DNA from: a bacterium
GTDB taxonomy: Bacteria > Cyanobacteriota > Vampirovibrionia > Gastranaerophilales > Gastranaerophilaceae
DNA length: 40,927 bases
Direction of reading: 5' to 3'
Assembly (NCBI GenBank): GCA_017478515.1
Contig: JAFVDH010000003.1
Location: 1-40,927, forward strand
Position numbers and translations under genes: made by a program. Below the pieces are notes generated by a model. The model worked only from the letters and a program-made list of their open reading frames with translations. It made no database searches and had not been told where the DNA came from. Shown here piece after piece: positions 24,180 through 32,265 of the stretch (the stretch's first letter is position 1; each line of letters opens with the position of its first letter).

Positions 24180-24926
24180 CTATAATATATTTTCCAAACC
24201 CCAGACAAATTCATTATGAGTAGCTATATATTCTACCGCAAGTTTAACGCCCGGCATATAACATTCTCTGTTTGAAGAATCATGTCTTATTGTCAAAATC
24301 TGTCCGTTACTGCCGAATAAAACTTCTTGAGATGCCATATATCCTGGCATTCGAACAGAATGAATATGAATATCAGAATAACTGTTTCCGCCTCTTGAAC
24401 CTACTATTAATTCTTTTTCCGCACAATTATTTTTTGTGAAAGAGTTTTTTTCTTCACTCATCATTTTTGCAGTTTTAATAGCAGTTCCTGATGGAGCATC
24501 TTTTTTTTGATTGTGATGAAGTTCAATAATTTCAGCATTATCAAAATATTTTGCAGCTTTTTTGGCAAATTCCATCATTAAAACAGCACCTGTAGAAAAA
24601 TTTGGAGCGATAAAACAGCCTGTATTTTTCTCTATTGATAAAGTTTTTAATTCTTCAATTTGACTATCCGTCAAACCTGTAGTACCAATTACCGGCTTTA
24701 TACCGTTATTCAAACAGCAAACAGCATGCTGAAATACAAATTCAGGAGTTGTAAAATCCACAAGAACATCAATTTTACAATTTTTATGAGCATCTTCAAT
24801 CAATGGATATTGAGCATTATTCACGTCAATTTCAGCAGCAAGGTTAAGATTTTCTGACTCATTAACCATTTTTACGACTTCTTTTCCCATTTTTCCGTTT
24901 GAACCGCAAACCGCTACGTTAATCAT
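24180..24926 (-). CDS. dapB: 4-hydroxy-tetrahydrodipicolinate reductase
   Basis: 248 aa from the ATG at 24926, which has AGAGGTGA 5 bases upstream; the GTG three codons earlier lies inside that ribosome binding site. GSNGKMGKEV binds NAD(P)H; DFTTPEF, GTTGLTD and the active-site HHNQKKDAPSGTA are present. It acts in the DAP/lysine pathway, so supplies peptidoglycan as well as lysine. First gene of the seven-gene operon running to lpxA. Confidence 0.96.
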   Translation of the reverse strand: MINVAVCGSNGKMGKEVVKMVNESENLNLAAEIDVNNAQYPLIEDAHKNCKIDVLVDFTTPEFVFQHAVCCLNNGIKPVIGTTGLTDSQIEELKTLSIEKNTGCFIAPNFSTGAVLMMEFAKKAAKYFDNAEIIELHHNQKKDAPSGTAIKTAKMMSEEKNSFTKNNCAEKELIVGSRGGNSYSDIHIHSVRMPGYMASQEVLFGSNGQILTIRHDSSNRECYMPGVKLAVEYIATHNEFVWGLENIL

Positions 24927-24944
24927 TTTTATCACCTCTTGTTT

Positions 24945-24973
24945 ATTTTACAAAAAATAATTTTCAAAATCAA
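24945..24973 (-). promoter_or_regulatory. Promoter of the dapB-lpxA operon
   Basis: On the minus strand: -35 TTGATT (24973-24968), 17-base spacer, -10 TAAAAT (24950-24945), 18 bases before the dapB ATG. Another TATAAT (25015-25010) farther upstream is a second candidate. Confidence 0.55.
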
Positions 24974-25169
24974 AAATGTATTAATTTTTTACATGAAAAA
25001 TTATCTCAAATTATAAACAGTATTCCAATACAAATAATCGTTCAAAAATTTATAATAAAATAATGAAATACAAAATAAGATATAGAATCCCTCTAACAGA
25101 CAATTTATATGCAGTTTATGGCGGGAATTTATCAGCACTCAATACTCTATACAAAAGAAAGGAAAAAAT

Positions 25170-25643
25170 ATGAAAAAATATGTAAAAACAATAGTAGTAA
25201 CAGCATTTGCATTTGGTCTTGGATTTGGAATAAGCAATTTTGCAATGTCAGACACACAGCCAGAAACAAATATAGCGGTAGTAGATGTAGCAAAATTGAT
25301 AGAATCATCGGATAAAGTTAAAGCCCTAAAATCAGAACAGGCAAAAAACATGGAAGATTTAACAAAGCTTGCACAAAATGCAAAAGCCGACATAGAAAAA
25401 CAATCTACAGAAGATAACAAAGAAAAATTAGCAAAAAAATACCAAGAAACAATCAACCAGAGAAGACAAACAAATGCCGAAAATTACGCAAAAAAACTTG
25501 CCGTAATAGATAAAGATGTTGATAATCTTGTAAAGAAAAAAGCTCAATCATCAAATTACAGCTTAATTCTCGCAAAAAGCAGTGTTCTTTACGGCGGCGA
25601 AGACATAACAGATGAACTTGCAAAAGAAATAAATAAAAAGTAA
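25170..25643 (+). CDS. OmpH/Skp-like periplasmic chaperone
   Basis: 157 aa. Signal peptide at 1-26 (MKKYVKTIVVTAFAFGLGFG on). The mature start NIAVVDVAKLIESSDKVKAL is the Skp/OmpH signature, followed by about 90 residues of charged coiled coil (the tentacle helices) and a C-terminal beta end SNYSLILAKSSVLYGGEDIT. Skp carries outer-membrane proteins across the periplasm. GAAAGGA is close to the ATG. It diverges from the dapB-lpxA operon and stands alone before a terminator. Confidence 0.85.
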   Translation: MKKYVKTIVVTAFAFGLGFGISNFAMSDTQPETNIAVVDVAKLIESSDKVKALKSEQAKNMEDLTKLAQNAKADIEKQSTEDNKEKLAKKYQETINQRRQTNAENYAKKLAVIDKDVDNLVKKKAQSSNYSLILAKSSVLYGGEDITDELAKEINKK

Positions 25644-25652
25644 AATATAAAC

Positions 25653-25687
25653 AAAAGCGGACTAAAAATATTAAAAGTCCGCTTTTT
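25653..25687 (+). terminator. Terminator after the Skp-like gene
   Basis: AAAAGCGGACT pairs with AGTCCGCTTTT, 11 bp, with a 12-base AT loop and a T run. It lies 10 bases past the stop codon and 14 bases before the next start. Confidence 0.9.
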
Positions 25688-25700
25688 AAAAGGATAGTAT

Positions 25701-26282
25701 ATGGAAGAAAAAGACAAAAAATATTTATTAAATATGATAAAAGACCGCCCTCAAAGTTTATGTAAAATGTGCGGAGATTGCTGCAGAGTTGTAACTACAA
25801 AATACACATATCAAGAACTTCTTGAAAAACAAAAACAAGGCGACAGTTCAGCAATAGATTTTTTAAGCGTATTTGTGCCGTTCGAAACTATTGAAGATGC
25901 AAAAAAAGAATCTTCAGAAATAGTTGAAAACATTCTAAAACGAACCCCCCAAAAACTTGAAGATATAACATTTTATAAATGCAAATATCTGAGAGACGAC
26001 AATAAATGCGGTGATTACGAAAACAGACCGCTGTTATGCAGACTTAACCCTTTTTCAGCATGGTCTATAGTACCGCCCAATTGCGGATTTCAAGGCTGGC
26101 TTGAGGAACAAAAACAACAAAAAATAAATGAAATTAAACATCAAAAAGACAATTTAAAAGAACTAAACGAACTTTTAAAAATAGCCCAAAATCAAAACCA
26201 AATTGATGAAATAAATAAAAGAATAGAAAAAATAAACGACATACTGAAATATTACGAAAAATACGGCTCAAACGAATGGTAA
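25701..26282 (+). CDS. YkgJ-type Cys-cluster protein
   Basis: 193 aa. LCKMCGDCCRVV gives C-x2-C-x2-CC; later YKCKYLRDDNKCGDYENRP and LCRLNPFSAW give C-x8-C-x7-C, the usual YkgJ layout (putative zinc or iron site), then CGFQGW. The C-terminal ~65 residues are a charged helix/coiled coil. Function of the family is unknown. The short gap after the Skp terminator suggests readthrough or a promoter in the terminator region. A second member is at 31446-32096. Confidence 0.82.
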   Translation: MEEKDKKYLLNMIKDRPQSLCKMCGDCCRVVTTKYTYQELLEKQKQGDSSAIDFLSVFVPFETIEDAKKESSEIVENILKRTPQKLEDITFYKCKYLRDDNKCGDYENRPLLCRLNPFSAWSIVPPNCGFQGWLEEQKQQKINEIKHQKDNLKELNELLKIAQNQNQIDEINKRIEKINDILKYYEKYGSNEW

Positions 26283-26334
26283 AATAATTGAGCAAATACT
26301 TCCAAATATAAAATTAATCAGCAATTCAGGAAAA

Positions 26335-27903
26335 TTAACTGCTTTTTGCAGGCTTTTCAATTTTCAAAAGAAAAGATAACGGAATCATCAAAAACGTTAA
26401 TATTGCACAAATTAAAAACAAGTCCGAAATCGCACAAAGTTTAGATTGAACAAGAAGATTTTTATAAATTAAAACATTAGCTTTTTTAGCCGCAATAACA
26501 GTTTCTCCGTATTTTAAAAACACTAATTTTAAAGTATTTAAATGATTAGCAAAATTATAAGAAAAAACACTCATATTTTTTACCAGATAAGTTTGATGTA
26601 TTTGAGCCAAACTTATAGTCCAACTTGACGCAAGAGAAGTTGCCATAGAACCGGTAACACATTTTGTTAAACTATGAATACCGGCCCCACTCGGAATTTG
26701 GTCTTTTGAAAGAGTTCCCAAAGAAATACCCGAAACAGGTACAAGAGCAGTCGCAGAACCGACACCGAAAATGACATTAGACAAAATAATCCAGCTCGGA
26801 TTTACTTGCAAGTTCAAATCTACACATAACGCAATAGAAATTCCAACAAGTAAAAATCCAAACGCAATAACATATCTCAAATCATACATTGCACAAATTC
26901 TACCGATAAAAAACAGAATTACTACGGCAAAAACCCTTGTACTTAAAGCCAATCCCGTATCCGCAGCAGTATAATGCATTAAACCCTGATAAAACTGGGG
27001 CAGCAAAATCATCGTTGCACAAACCATCATATTTATCATAACGCCAAGAATTGTACCAATAACAAAATTAAAATTTTTAAATACCCGCAAATTAACTATT
27101 GGTTCTTTATATTCCAATTCCCAAACGATAAAAGCAAACATCATTGTAAGAGAAAAAACAGAAAGCCAATATATCCAGCTGCAATCAAACCAGCCATATT
27201 GCTGACCTTTGTCTAATACAACCTGCATTGAAAACAGCCATAGAATTAAAAATAATACACCAAGAAAATCGACATGTTCTTTTTTTCTATTGCGGGTAGT
27301 ATCATTTACAACCATTGGAATAAAAATTAAAGACAAAATACCGATAGGAATATTAATAATAAAAATCCACTGCCAAGAAAAATTATCAACCAACAAACCA
27401 CCCACTGTAGGCCCCATAATTGATGACACCATTATTGAAAAAACAAATATTGCCATAGCATCACCCTTACGATTTGAAGGAAATTCCTGAAGCAAGATAG
27501 ATTGAGATAAAGGCATAAGAATTCCGCCCCCAACACCCTGAATAACCCTGCCTAAAATCAAAATAACCAAACTCGGTGCAACAGCACAAACAATAGACCC
27601 AACAGTAAATATTGCTATAAATATTTTCAAAAAATTCAATCTGCCAAGAGTTCTTTCAAGCCAGCCTGTCAACGGCAAAAAAATTCCGTTCGCAATCATA
27701 TAACTTGTTACAACCCATTTAGCCTCATCTGTTGTAGAACCGAATGCTCCTGCAATATGAGGCAGAGCAACATTAGTTGCACTTGTTGCAAGGAATGCAA
27801 AAAATGTCGGCATTGTTACAACAAGTGATAACAGCCATAACGGAGCTTTTCTTACTTCTATTTGTTCGTTTAATAAATCCAATTTGCCGTCCTTTTCATT
27901 CAA
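26335..27903 (-). CDS. MFS multidrug exporter, DHA2 family (EmrB-like)
   Basis: 522 aa with about 14 membrane helices. GRVIQGVGGGILMPLSQSIL and GPTVGGLLVDNFSWQWIFII are the motif-C-like regions of DHA2 exporters; NVALPHIAGAFG follows the first helix. The start is a TTG at 27903 with weak ribosome binding; no nearby ATG lies before the first helix. It would pump drugs or metabolites with protons. It works with the EmrA-like adaptor upstream and the TolC-like protein encoded divergently. Confidence 0.92.
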   Translation of the reverse strand: MNEKDGKLDLLNEQIEVRKAPLWLLSLVVTMPTFFAFLATSATNVALPHIAGAFGSTTDEAKWVVTSYMIANGIFLPLTGWLERTLGRLNFLKIFIAIFTVGSIVCAVAPSLVILILGRVIQGVGGGILMPLSQSILLQEFPSNRKGDAMAIFVFSIMVSSIMGPTVGGLLVDNFSWQWIFIINIPIGILSLIFIPMVVNDTTRNRKKEHVDFLGVLFLILWLFSMQVVLDKGQQYGWFDCSWIYWLSVFSLTMMFAFIVWELEYKEPIVNLRVFKNFNFVIGTILGVMINMMVCATMILLPQFYQGLMHYTAADTGLALSTRVFAVVILFFIGRICAMYDLRYVIAFGFLLVGISIALCVDLNLQVNPSWIILSNVIFGVGSATALVPVSGISLGTLSKDQIPSGAGIHSLTKCVTGSMATSLASSWTISLAQIHQTYLVKNMSVFSYNFANHLNTLKLVFLKYGETVIAAKKANVLIYKNLLVQSKLCAISDLFLICAILTFLMIPLSFLLKIEKPAKSS

Positions 27904-27952
27904 TAAAACAAAATTTAGGAATTGTTAGCCGAAATTATGCTCCAAACCAAAT

Positions 27953-29017
27953 TTAATCCTTTATTTTCACTCTTGGAACAACAGACATGCCGGGAGCAAT
28001 TGTGTATTTAGAAACATCCTCAGTAAATACAATTTTGACAGGAATTCTCTGAACAACTTTTATATAACTTCCCACGGCATTTTCAGGAGGGAAAAGACTT
28101 GCCTTAGCACCGGATGCCAGCTGAATACTGTCAACTTTACCCTTAAATTTTTTACCGGGATAAGTATCAATTTTAATAGTAACAGGTTGTCCTTTTTTCA
28201 TTTTAGTAACCTGAGTTTCCTTATAATTTGCGACAATCCAAATTTGAGGAGAAACAACAGACATAAGAGGCTGAGCCTTATTTACATAATTACCGGTTTC
28301 GACAGCACGTGCAGAAACATACCCGTCTTGAGGAGCATAAATTTTTGTATAAGATAAATCTAATTTTGCCTGAGCAAGCTGTGCTTCTATTTTATCAATA
28401 TTAGCATCAGAGGCTTCATCTTTAGATTTTGTAGACTTAAGCATAGCTTCTGTAGCTTTTTGTTTTTCGAGAGCCTGTTTATATTTTGTATCGGCAGCAT
28501 CATATTGCTGCTTTGTACACAAGCCTTTTTCCTTTAACTTAGAATATCTTTCAAAATCTTTTTGAGCAAATTCAAGATTTTTATTAGCCTCTTCCAAATT
28601 TGCATCAGATTTATCAATATCGCTTAAAGAAACATCTTTATTTGCTTTTGCTTCTCTAAGCATACCCTCAAGTTCCGCCACCTTATTTTGGAAATCACGA
28701 GAATCTATCTCCAAAAGTAAATCACCCTTTTTCACATAATCATTATCATTAACTTTTAAAGACACCACCTGCCCAGAAACTTTTGGAGCAATTTGTATAA
28801 ATCTGCCCTCAATAAACGCATCATCCGTACTTTGGTAGCTTAAAGATACAATAAAAGAATATAAACCAAAAATCACAAAAAATAACACAACACCTGCAGG
28901 TATCAAAATTCTTTTCTTGGAATATTTTTTGAGTTTACGAATTCTTCTTTTTGTTAGTCTTAATTTTGCTTCTTTTTCAAATAAGTCGGCTTCTTCTTTA
29001 GTTTTTTTCTTTACCAT
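27953..29017 (-). CDS. EmrA-like membrane fusion protein (HlyD family)
   Basis: 354 aa. One N-terminal transmembrane helix (about 36-59) after a basic cytoplasmic stretch. QIAPKVSGQVVSLKVNDNDY starts the lipoyl half, then a long coiled-coil hairpin (about 110-205), then IYAPQDGYVSARAVETGNYV, the second lipoyl half, and a beta-barrel. It links the EmrB-like pump to the outer-membrane channel. It lies 16 bases after marR and 49 before emrB, one operon. Confidence 0.93.
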   Translation of the reverse strand: MVKKKTKEEADLFEKEAKLRLTKRRIRKLKKYSKKRILIPAGVVLFFVIFGLYSFIVSLSYQSTDDAFIEGRFIQIAPKVSGQVVSLKVNDNDYVKKGDLLLEIDSRDFQNKVAELEGMLREAKANKDVSLSDIDKSDANLEEANKNLEFAQKDFERYSKLKEKGLCTKQQYDAADTKYKQALEKQKATEAMLKSTKSKDEASDANIDKIEAQLAQAKLDLSYTKIYAPQDGYVSARAVETGNYVNKAQPLMSVVSPQIWIVANYKETQVTKMKKGQPVTIKIDTYPGKKFKGKVDSIQLASGAKASLFPPENAVGSYIKVVQRIPVKIVFTEDVSKYTIAPGMSVVPRVKIKD

Positions 29018-29032
29018 AATTCATATACACTT

Positions 29033-29482
29033 TCATTTTATAGGTGATTCAAGATTTTGTTGGATTTGAGACAAAACTTTTATACATATATACATGTCAT
29101 CCTGTGAAATACCATCAAGGTATTTTTTTCTGGAGTCAATCATAACCGGAGTTATTTCAGAACGCAAAGCTTTGCCTTTTTCGGTTATTTTAATAACATT
29201 TAGCTGCTTACCCTTTTCGGATTGAGAAGTTTTAGTCACCAAACCCTTTTCTTCCAAAACCGAGATAAGGCGTGTCATGTTTGATTTATCTTTATACAAC
29301 AGTTCGCATAATTTATTTTGGCTTAAATTTTCATCATCATTAATCATATTTAATACAAGATATTGTTCAGGAGTAATTTCAAATCCATGTTTGTTATACA
29401 AATTCAAGTTATGAACCTTGATAGCCCTACCTGAAGCAACAATCGCATTACCAATTAAATTCATAAAAATTTCTTTCAACAT
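29033..29482 (-). CDS. MarR-family transcriptional regulator
   Basis: 149 aa winged-helix protein. The core ITPEQYLVLNMINDDENLSQ, NKLCELLYKDKSNMTRLI (recognition helix) and the wing LEEKGLVTKTSQSEKGKQ are typical. GAGG is 5 bases before the ATG. It is first in the emrAB operon. The palindrome GTTATCATGATAAC overlaps its own -10 and a near copy sits at the divergent tolC-like gene, so it probably represses both and is released by a pump substrate. Confidence 0.93.
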   Translation of the reverse strand: MLKEIFMNLIGNAIVASGRAIKVHNLNLYNKHGFEITPEQYLVLNMINDDENLSQNKLCELLYKDKSNMTRLISVLEEKGLVTKTSQSEKGKQLNVIKITEKGKALRSEITPVMIDSRKKYLDGISQDDMYICIKVLSQIQQNLESPIK

Positions 29483-29491
29483 ACTTACCTC

Positions 29492-29505
29492 GTTATCATG
29501 ATAAC
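29492..29505. promoter_or_regulatory. Operator 1: perfect 14-bp palindrome at the marR promoter
   Basis: GTTATCATGATAAC is its own complement. It overlaps the -10 box of the marR-emrAB promoter, just ahead of the ribosome binding site, the typical position for an autorepressor site. Confidence 0.75.
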
Positions 29506-29525
29506 CAATAAATAAAATTTTTCAA
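29498..29525 (-). promoter_or_regulatory. Promoter of marR-emrAB
   Basis: On the minus strand: -35 TTGAAA (29525-29520), 16-base spacer, -10 TATCAT (29503-29498). The -10 lies inside the palindrome. Confidence 0.6.
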
Positions 29526-29588
29526 GCCAAATTATTTAAATTATATTAATAAACCGTAGTTAAATATTTTATTATTTATATTTTTTAT

Positions 29589-29602
29589 GTTACCATGACA
29601 AC
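29589..29602. promoter_or_regulatory. Operator 2: near-copy of the palindrome at the tolC-like gene
   Basis: GTTACCATGACAAC differs from operator 1 only by two C in place of T, at positions 5 and 11. It lies 17 bases before the chosen start of the TolC-like gene and 97 bases from operator 1. Confidence 0.65.
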
Positions 29603-29618
29603 TGTAAGGATGGTTAAA

Positions 29619-30959
29619 ATGAAAAAATTCTTAATACTTTTATCGATAATTCTCGTTTCAAGCATACAAGCAAATGCCGAAATAACACCGTATACAAACC
29701 TATCATTTTGGAATAAATTTAATGATGAAATTCTTTTAAATAATTTAAAACACGTTTATCAAAATAACCATGACCTGAAATCTGCGGTTTTGAAAGTAAA
29801 CGAGTCAAAAAGAATTGTAAAAATGTCTTTTGCGGATGAATTGCCACATATCGGTTTTCAAGGATACGTAGGCCAAATTTTTCATTCTTCAGATGAAATT
29901 TTTGGCGATATAGAAATTCCTGACTTCACAGAGGCACATTTTTTACTTCCGCTTAACATGAACTACGAAATAGATATTTGGGGTAAAAATCATTTGAAAA
30001 CAAAATCCAAGAAAAAACAACTTGAGATGATAAAACAGGATGAAAAAGCAGCATATATCTACATTTCATCAGCATTCGCCGCTGATTACTATAACCTTAT
30101 AAGATATGATAAGCTCATAGAATATCAAAACCTGCTCATTGATTTGCAACAACAAGTTATTAACTCATACAAAATAAAATATGAATTCGGAACAGCTACT
30201 CTATCAGATATAGAGCTCGCAGAAAAAAATCTTACATTTATGAAAGAATCTCTGCAAAAGTTATCCGAAAAACAAGATATTTTGAAAAACCAGCTTTCTG
30301 TACTAATTTCGGACAAAGACTTTGAAAACATAGACCGACTCAATTTTGATAATATAAATTTTACATTAATTCCGCCTAAAAGTATTCCGTTTCAAATCTT
30401 AGATAACAGACCCGACAGAGTGAAGTCAGAACTTGATTTAGAACGTATTGGAATAGATGTAAAAACAGCAAGAAGAGAATTACTGCCAAAATTTATAATT
30501 AATGGAAACTTAGGATTTAATTTGTACAGCATTTCTTCATCAAGCAAATTTTTAGCAGACCTTGGTGTAGTTCCTGCCTGGGACTTGTTTATGGGCGGAA
30601 GAAAAATACAAATGCTAAAACTGCAAAAAGACAAATATGAAATTGCCATTCAACGTTACGAAAAAACAATTTTAACGGCAATACAAGAATCTAACGATGC
30701 CCTTTATTCAATGAAAACTGCAGAGCATATTAAATTTATAACAAATGACCGCTTAAAAACTGATGAAAACGAATTAAGCTACACAAAAATAAGAGAAGAT
30801 GCAGGCACGGCAGATAATTTAGACATTCTACAACAAGAACAAAAATTTATAACATCAAAAATGCAAACTGTTTCTGCGAAAACAAATGAAATTATCTCTG
30901 CAATAAACTTATACCAAGCACTTGGTGGCGTAGATTTTACGGAAATAGAAAACCTTTAA
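29619..30959 (+). CDS. TolC/NodT-family outer-membrane efflux protein
   Basis: 446 aa from the ATG at 29619, with AAGGA about 8 bases upstream; earlier in-frame ATGs at 29595 and 29610 would place the start within the operator or lengthen the signal peptide. Signal peptide MKKFLILLSIILVSSIQANA. The two halves of OEP repeats are seen: NHDLKSAVLKVNESKRIV, PLNMNYEIDIWGK and later PDRVKSELDLERIGIDVKTA, WDLFMGGRK, NLDILQQEQKF. It makes the channel for the EmrAB-like pump. The lipobox Cys of many NodT proteins is absent. Confidence 0.9.
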   Translation: MKKFLILLSIILVSSIQANAEITPYTNLSFWNKFNDEILLNNLKHVYQNNHDLKSAVLKVNESKRIVKMSFADELPHIGFQGYVGQIFHSSDEIFGDIEIPDFTEAHFLLPLNMNYEIDIWGKNHLKTKSKKKQLEMIKQDEKAAYIYISSAFAADYYNLIRYDKLIEYQNLLIDLQQQVINSYKIKYEFGTATLSDIELAEKNLTFMKESLQKLSEKQDILKNQLSVLISDKDFENIDRLNFDNINFTLIPPKSIPFQILDNRPDRVKSELDLERIGIDVKTARRELLPKFIINGNLGFNLYSISSSSKFLADLGVVPAWDLFMGGRKIQMLKLQKDKYEIAIQRYEKTILTAIQESNDALYSMKTAEHIKFITNDRLKTDENELSYTKIREDAGTADNLDILQQEQKFITSKMQTVSAKTNEIISAINLYQALGGVDFTEIENL

Positions 30960-31042
30960 AATTACATTAATCTGCGTAATTCAAAATCAGGCATAGAAAA
31001 TAATACGCCGGAACTACTGAACATTCTCGAACGAACATGCCG

Positions 31043-31360
31043 CTATAAATAATTATTTATAGCAGATTTTAACTGTTCTTTTGTATGTAAACCGGTCATT
31101 TTTTCGGCAATTCGCCCATCTTTAAAAACAATAAGCGTTGGAATAGAAATAACATTGAACAACTTTGCTAACCCGTGTTCCTGCTCTACATTAACTTTAG
31201 CGATAACAGCCTTATCGCCCATTTCCTCAGAAAGTTCATCAACAATAGGAACTTGCTGTCTGCATGGGCCGCACCAAGGTGCCCAAAAATCTACCAATGC
31301 AACTCCTTTTGAATTTGAAATTGTCTTGTGAAAAGTATTTTCATCCAAATTTAATGACAT
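31043..31360 (-). CDS. trxA: Thioredoxin
   Basis: 105 aa, standard size. The active site WAPWCGPC gives Cys30 and Cys33; the cis-Pro loop is ISIPTLIVFKDG. No signal peptide, so cytoplasmic disulfide reductase. AAGGAG lies 6 bases ahead of the ATG. It is followed by a short AT-rich gap (30960-31042) towards the convergent TolC-like gene. Confidence 0.96.
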   Translation of the reverse strand: MSLNLDENTFHKTISNSKGVALVDFWAPWCGPCRQQVPIVDELSEEMGDKAVIAKVNVEQEHGLAKLFNVISIPTLIVFKDGRIAEKMTGLHTKEQLKSAINNYL

Positions 31361-31445
31361 TATATTATCTCCTTTTATTGAAATATAAGAGAAGTTTTAA
31401 AATATAACAATAGGATTATCGGGTAAAATAAAATATAACAAATAG

Positions 31446-32096
31446 CTAATCGGGAAACCAATCAATTAAAGCCTTTACTTCTCCGAATTCAAAGCCTAAA
31501 TTTTTTGTAATTTCACTATTAAATAAAGTTTTCAAACTAAGATTATAAGCTAAAGGTTTTTGTGTAATACCTAAAGCTTTCATTTTGTCCTCTGAAAGCA
31601 AATCAGTTTCAGCATCATAAATATTACTATAATTTAAACCTAAATGAACACAATAAGGAATTTTATTTTTAGGTTCGATTGAGTTTTCATCGTCAATAAA
31701 AAACATGAGTCCATGAGTTCTGCAAATAACAGCTCTAAATTCATAAACACTGCATTTGTTATCTTTTAAAAACGGACACTCATACATAAAATTTTCGACA
31801 GAATCAGTATTTTTACGATTTTGTTCATATTCTAATTTTTCGATTTTTAATCTTTTAATTTTATCAATAATTTCCGTTTTTAAATCAAAAGGAAGTTGAC
31901 TAAATCCCAGAAGTAAATAAGCCAATTCAATTTTTGTAACGGGATATTCGCCCTTTTCGCAGCAATGAGAGCATCCTGCTTTACAGAATATATATGGTTT
32001 CTGCTCTTCAAAATATTTATTCAGCATACGTTCTTCGATTAAATTTAAATACACTTTATAATTTGCAAGCTGCTCATTTGTAAATTGATTTAACAT
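31446..32096 (-). CDS. YkgJ-type Cys-cluster protein (second copy)
   Basis: 216 aa. FCKAGCSHCCEKGEYPVTKI gives C-x3-C-x2-CC, then YECPFLKDNKCSVYEFRAVI and CRTHG give C-x7-C-x9-C, and YCVHLGL completes the cluster. It is of the same superfamily as the protein at 25701-26282 but without the C-terminal coiled coil. Function unknown; metal binding is inferred from the Cys pattern. It is upstream of trxA on the same strand, 85 bases apart. Confidence 0.82.
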   Translation of the reverse strand: MLNQFTNEQLANYKVYLNLIEERMLNKYFEEQKPYIFCKAGCSHCCEKGEYPVTKIELAYLLLGFSQLPFDLKTEIIDKIKRLKIEKLEYEQNRKNTDSVENFMYECPFLKDNKCSVYEFRAVICRTHGLMFFIDDENSIEPKNKIPYCVHLGLNYSNIYDAETDLLSEDKMKALGITQKPLAYNLSLKTLFNSEITKNLGFEFGEVKALIDWFPD

Positions 32097-32187
32097 TTTC
32101 CCTCACAGATAAAATATTAATTGTCATAAATATTTTTAACTTTAATCTAAAAAGTACTATACCAATTGTAAAACATTTAATCAAATA

Positions 32188-32217
32188 TTTACATTTAACT
32201 TTATTTAACGATATAAT
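32188..32217 (+). promoter_or_regulatory. Promoter of the unknown 290-aa gene
   Basis: -35 TTTACA (32188-32193), 18-base spacer, -10 TATAAT (32212-32217). Start codon at 32266; GAGGG about 9 bases before it. Confidence 0.6.
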
Positions 32218-32265
32218 TAAGTAACTTTTATTTAATATTATACTTGTTAAAACGAGGGCTAATAA

